NCBI GenBank assembly: GCA_002900995.3
Contig: CM035305.1
Location: forward strand, 3,642,467-3,706,466
Length of the DNA: 64,000 nt
Source: Ganoderma boninense
Taxonomy: Eukaryota > Basidiomycota > Agaricomycetes > Polyporales > Polyporaceae
Reading direction: 5' to 3'
This document shows positions 59,850 to 64,000 of the stretch, one piece after another. A program made the translations under genes and the position numbers. Numbering within the stretch: position 1 is the first letter of the stretch; the number at the start of each line of letters is the position of its first letter. The notes under the pieces were generated by a model, which was not told where the DNA came from, did no database searches, and saw only the letters and a list, made by a program, of their open reading frames with translations.

Positions 59850-62588
59850 CACTTTCATATACCGGTACGGTTAATCGGCAAGCAGCGACACAAGGACATA
59901 GTAGCCATGGTAGATAGCGGGGCTACTACTAAGTTTTTACATAGACGGTTCGTAGAGAAGAACCAGGTTACGACGAGGAAGTTGGCAAGGCCAATTCCCC
60001 TGTACAACATAGATGGTACCGAGAACCGTGATGGAACGATCACGGAGGTCGCCGTGTTGGATATGGCGATTGGAGACCACCGAGAGAAGGTGGTGTTTGT
60101 GGTGACAGACATAGGAGAAGAGGATGTGATCATTGGCCTGGACTGGCTGCACGAACACAACCCTGAAGTAGATTGGGAACGTGGCTCGCTGCGCCTATCG
60201 AGATGTCCGGAGGCATGTCCGGCTCATCGGAAGGCATCCAAACCTGTTGAAACCAAAGCGCGTGATACGGAGGTACGGCTTACGGCGCGCAATGGTTCTC
60301 GACGGGTGCGGAAGGCAAAGACGATGGGTAGGATATGCACGGCCGTAATGGTTGAGGAGGAAGAGGAAGATAGGCCTCCACCACCAGGTTTTCTGCCGGA
60401 ATGGGATGGCACTGAGGAGTCTCTTCTCAATGCACTAGAAGATGGACGACGACTTCGAGGTACCCCTAAGATCTTTGTGTCGGCGAGCTACACGTACTCT
60501 CAACAGCTTGCTGAACAAGAGTACCAGAAGAAGGAAGTCCGTCCTGTCGAAGAGATCGTACCTCCCCAGTACCACGAGTATCTGCGTGTGTTCTCGAAAG
60601 AGGCGTCCGAACGTCTACCTGAACACGGACCCTACGACCACGCTATAGAACTCGTACCAGATGCTAGGATGTTCCATTCCAAGGTGTACCCCCTGTCTCC
60701 CAGCGAGCAGGTTGAGCTTGACAAGTTCCTTAGTGAGAACTTGGCCAAAGGTTATATTCAAGAGTCGAAGTCACCGATGTCGTCACCATTCTTCTTCGTT
60801 AAAAAGAAGGATGGCAGCCTACGTCCTGTACAGGACTACCGGCGATTGAACGACATCACCATTAAGAACTGATACCCACTACCGTTGGTGTCAGACTTGA
60901 TGGATCGACTCAAGAGGGCCAAGTACTTTACCAAGCTTGACATCCGTTGGGGGTACAACAATGTGCGGATTAAGACCGGTGATGAATGGAAGGCTGCCTT
61001 TGTTACCAATCGCGGACTGTTCGAACCGAACGTGATGTACTTCGGACTGGCTAACTCGCCTAGTACATTCTCTGCGCTCATGAACGACATCTTCAAGGAC
61101 CTCATCATACTCGGCAAAATCACTATCTACCTCGACGACATCCTCATATTCACCAACGACATCGAGGAACACCGCACACTGGTGTGTGAGGTCCTGAAGC
61201 GTCTGGCGGAGCACGACCTGTTCTGCAAGCCAGAGAAGTGCGAATTCGAACAGCCGAAGGTTGAGTACCTAGGTGTGCTCGTCTCGGAGAACCGTGTGGA
61301 GATGGACCCAGTGAAGGTCAGGGGTATCGCAGAATGGCCTGTCCCTCAGAACGCCTCAGATGTACGGAAGTTCCGCGGCTTCGTGAATTTCTACAGGCGG
61401 TTCATTAAGGACTTCAGCGCAGTATGCAAACCCCTCGACCGTCTCACGGGTAGCGCTCCCTGGCAATGGGGTGCCGAAGAGCAATCAGCATTCGACGAGC
61501 TCAAACGTCGTTTCACTGGAAGCCCTGTCCTGAGCATGTATGACCCAGACCGCAAAACCCGCATTGAAGTCGATGCATCCGGGTATGCTACCGGTGCGGT
61601 TCTGTCTCAGGAGGGGGAGGACGGCAAATGGCACCCTGTGGCTTTCCACTCTGAGTCAATGAGCGATGCAGAACGCAACTACAAGATCTATGACAAGGAG
61701 ATGCTCGCTATCATCCGTGCCCTGCAGGCCTGGCGCCACTACCTCGAGGGTCTTCCCAGTGTGTTCGAGATCCAGTCGGACCACAAGAACCTCGAGTACT
61801 GGAAGGCCGCACAAAACCTCACACGCAGACAGGCACGTTGGGCTCTCTATCTGTCGCGGTTCGACTTTGTCATTGCACACAAGCCAGGCACCTCCAATGG
61901 TAGGGCAGATGCGCTGTCGCGCAGGCCTGATCACCAGAAGGACGACGCCGATGACAACCTGAACCGAGTCATGTTGCAACCCGATCGCTTCCGAGTACTG
62001 GCAGCCAAGAGAGGGCACATGTCAGTGGTACCAGAGAAGGCACTGCTCCGCCGCATTCGAGAATGTGGAGAGCGTGAGCAGGAGGTCACGGAGGCACTCA
62101 GCAAGCTCGATAAGCTAGGGCCAGCACGCCTACAGAACGATTTGGTGGACTGGAACACAGAACAAGGCCTGCTGCTCTACCGCGGCCGAGTTTATGTCCC
62201 CAAAGACGACGCGCTCCGAGCAGAGATAGTGCGCATTCACCACGACCTCCCGCCTGCTGGACACCCTGGCCAGGCAAAGACGGTGGAGTTGGTTACACGG
62301 AACTACTGGTGGCCGGGCATGGCAAAGTTCATTAAGGATTACGTTGAGACCTGCGACACTTGTCGCCGTGGCAAGACTTCACATGCTAAGCCACACAGTC
62401 CCCTTCAACCCAACGAGATCCCAGATGGCCCAGGCCAAGTAGTTACCTGTGACTTCATCACTGGACTACCGGAGGTGGACGGATACAACGCGCTCCAGCT
62501 TATTGCTGATCGGCATGGAAAGATGATTCACCTTATTCCATGCACCGAGGAGATCGACACGGGAAGGGACTGCAGACAACTTCATTAG
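59850..62588 (+). pseudogene. Retrotransposon pol: protease, RT, RNase H, integrase N-terminus
   Basis: Different frame from gag. Protease active site is MVDSGATTKF (about 59907). RT begins near PPQYHEYLRVFSKEASERLP and carries FTKLDIRWGYNNVRIK and the catalytic YLDDILIF (about 61130). RNase H follows, with IEVDASGYATGAVLSQEGED and HKPGTSNGRADALSRR. The integrase zinc motif is in the HHCC form: HHDLPPAGHPGQ then CDTCRRGK. A TGA at 60870-60872 interrupts RT in a segment where relatives carry Arg (a CGA to TGA change would explain it). The frame ends at 62588 after a one-base shift near 62562. Confidence 0.88.
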
Positions 62589-63523
62589 AGAATGGTTCCG
62601 TCTACATGGACTCCCGCGAAAGATCATCTCCGATCGGGGGGCCCAGTTCTCTAGCAAGCTCTTCCGTGCAATCCTTAAAGGCCTCGACATAGAAAGCGCG
62701 TTATCCACAGCCTACCACCCACAGACGGATGGACAGTCGGAGCGATGGAACCAGGAGATAGAGGCGTACCTACGGATGTACTGCTCAAGGCGCCGCGACG
62801 ATTGGGTCAAAGTGGCTGCCAACAGCAGAATACTGCTTCAACTCGCGCGTACATTCATCCACAGGGTACTCGCCGTTTTACCTCATGTACGGTTATGAAC
62901 CTCAGTTCCACGTTCCGATGCTATCCACCACGGTGCCCACGGCGGATGAACGAAGAGAGGAGTTGTGGCAGGCAAGGGAGGATGCGACCTCAGCCTTAAC
63001 CCTGGCAGCAGAGCGGATGAAGGAGTACTACGATCGCTATGTCTCCGCTGCTCCAGAGTTCAAGGAGGGTCAGAAGGTGTGGCTCGACACGAGGAACTTC
63101 CGTGTCCCAGGAGTCTCTCGGAAGCTGGTGGACCGGTACGCTGGCCCATACCCTGTCAAGCGCAAGGTGGGCAACTTGGCTTACGAGCTCAAGCTCCCCA
63201 AAGACATGGGGCTCCACCCGGTGTTCCATGTGACACTCCTACACCCGCACAAAGAAAGCCAACTTCCCGGTCGGCATCCCCCTGAACCTGCAGCTCTCGA
63301 AGTGGAAGGAGAGGAAGAGTACGAAGTAGAGGAAGTGTTAGAGTCGCGTCGGTATGGGCGGTGGAAGAAACTGCAGTATCTTGTTCACTGGAAGGGCTGG
63401 GGCCCTGAACACGATAGCTGGGAAGACGTGTCGGATCTAGCAAATGCGCCGAAAGTGCTGCAAAAGTTTCATTCAACACATCCCGACGCTCCTGGCCCTC
63501 TCAACAAGAAGACTCGATCGTGA
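62562..63523 (+). pseudogene. Retrotransposon integrase core and chromodomain, frame-shifted
   Basis: The integrase core continues in other frames: LPRKIISDRGAQFSSKLF with a catalytic Asp, then TAYHPQTDGQSERWNQEIEA with the Glu. A second shift (extra A) lies near 62808. The final open frame (62885-63523) has the GPY-type region LVDRYAGPYPVKRKVGNLAY and ends in a chromodomain, with YLVHWKGWGPEHDSWEDVSD. Chromodomains guide insertion to marked chromatin. Confidence 0.87.
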
Positions 63524-63532
63524 GGACACGAT

Positions 63533-63549
63533 CCTTAGAAGGGGGGTAT
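63533..63549 (+). other. Polypurine tract
   Basis: AGAAGGGGGG lies just before the TGTCATG that opens the 3' LTR, the expected place for plus-strand priming. Confidence 0.65.
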
Positions 63550-64000
63550 TGTCATGAACGGCACGCTCGGCGCCTACCCCGGCGTCTCTCTTTCCCTTTT
63601 CGGACTGTTTGCCTCCCGTGTCGTCCTTATTGTCCTCCGTTGTTTAGCAAACCTGTCCCTTGTTCTCGCAGTACAATAACTCCCGTTACCCATTGTTCCG
63701 TCGTCATTGTACTACATACCATTGTTCTTCCACTGGTTCCTGTGTCCATAGTTACCTATTGTCCCCGGTTCCCATTGTCCGTTACATGTATATAAGGCCT
63801 GTACTTTGCTACCTGGAGACCTCAGTTTCGACCTCTTGTCTCCAGGTAAGCCTCGCTGTATTCTCGCTCATTAGCTACTCGCTCAATACATCTTGTCTCC
63901 AGCCTGACTGTCGAGCCCTGCTCCGCTCTCGCTGCACAAGTGCTCGTCGACGCCCTTGCTCGTCTCGTAAGCCTCCTCCTTGATCTTACTCGACAGCCAG
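63550..64000 (+). repeat. 3' LTR, truncated by window end
   Basis: Aligns with 57008-57459. Differences are six transitions and one missing C. The TATATAAGG box recurs at about 63788. Confidence 0.9.

Larger units (their letters stand above)
57008..64000 (+). mobile_element. Ty3/Gypsy chromoviral LTR retrotransposon, incomplete at window end
   Basis: Order is LTR, gag with zinc knuckle, protease, reverse transcriptase, RNase H, integrase with C-terminal chromodomain, LTR. This is the Ty3/Gypsy chromovirus layout. The two LTRs differ by six transitions and one single-base indel over 451 aligned bases, about 98.5% identity. Coding is broken by stops and frame changes, and a DNA element lies in gag. 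The 3' LTR is cut by the window edge, so the 3' target duplication cannot be seen. Confidence 0.93.

Overview
The window is nuclear DNA of a filamentous basidiomycete, most likely an Agaricomycete. Genes are dense, on both strands, and cut by many short introns (about 50-70 nt with GT..AG ends). The cytoplasmic dynein heavy chain appears as a motor-half gene only, which matches the two-gene arrangement known in agaricomycetes. All exon joins were made by eye, so internal coordinates may be off by a base or two.

Layout. 1.8-3.2 kb holds an F-box protein. 4.8-7.0 kb holds a many-exon single-pass membrane protein, followed by LAS1 (rRNA ITS2 endonuclease, minus) at 7.7-9.4 kb and a multi-pass membrane protein at 10.6-11.7 kb. 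A dienelactone-hydrolase-family enzyme (12.4-13.6), a second F-box protein (14.0-15.9, minus) and a hypothetical tail-anchored protein (16.8-18.0, minus) come next. A Mep1/3-type ammonium transporter (18.5-20.3, minus) has GATAAG sites in its upstream region. Then follow a Ser-rich hypothetical protein (22.8-24.0, minus), mitochondrial ribosomal protein mL43 (25.1-25.6, minus), a nuclear-looking protein of unknown function (26.0-28.3) and a TPR protein (29.2-31.5, minus).

The stretch 31.5-46.7 kb is compact and built of divergent pairs: a 58-residue ORF, MGR2 (TIM23-associated, minus), PEX10 (peroxisomal RING ligase), SmE (spliceosome, minus) and the dynein motor gene (11.3 kb). Homoserine kinase (46.9-48.1, minus) and an AusD-like methyltransferase (49.6-50.7) close the gene-rich part.

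From about 52 kb to the end the window is repeat territory. A diverged ribonucleotide reductase large-subunit paralogue (minus) is interrupted by a 686-bp element with 8-bp target duplications, matching termini and two tRNA-like modules. A second element group with the same 15-base terminus but a GATC-rich interior appears twice: one copy is cut by a Ty3/Gypsy chromoviral retrotransposon that runs to the window end, and the other sits inside that retrotransposon's gag. Both complete insertions duplicate 8 bp, as hAT elements do.

A cross-cutting observation is that several conserved single-copy genes (PEX10, SmE, dynein, homoserine kinase) each carry one- or two-base indels at places where the neighbouring frame continues the conserved protein. 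This looks like residual assembly error more than biology, and the apparent breaks in the transposon should be read with that in mind.
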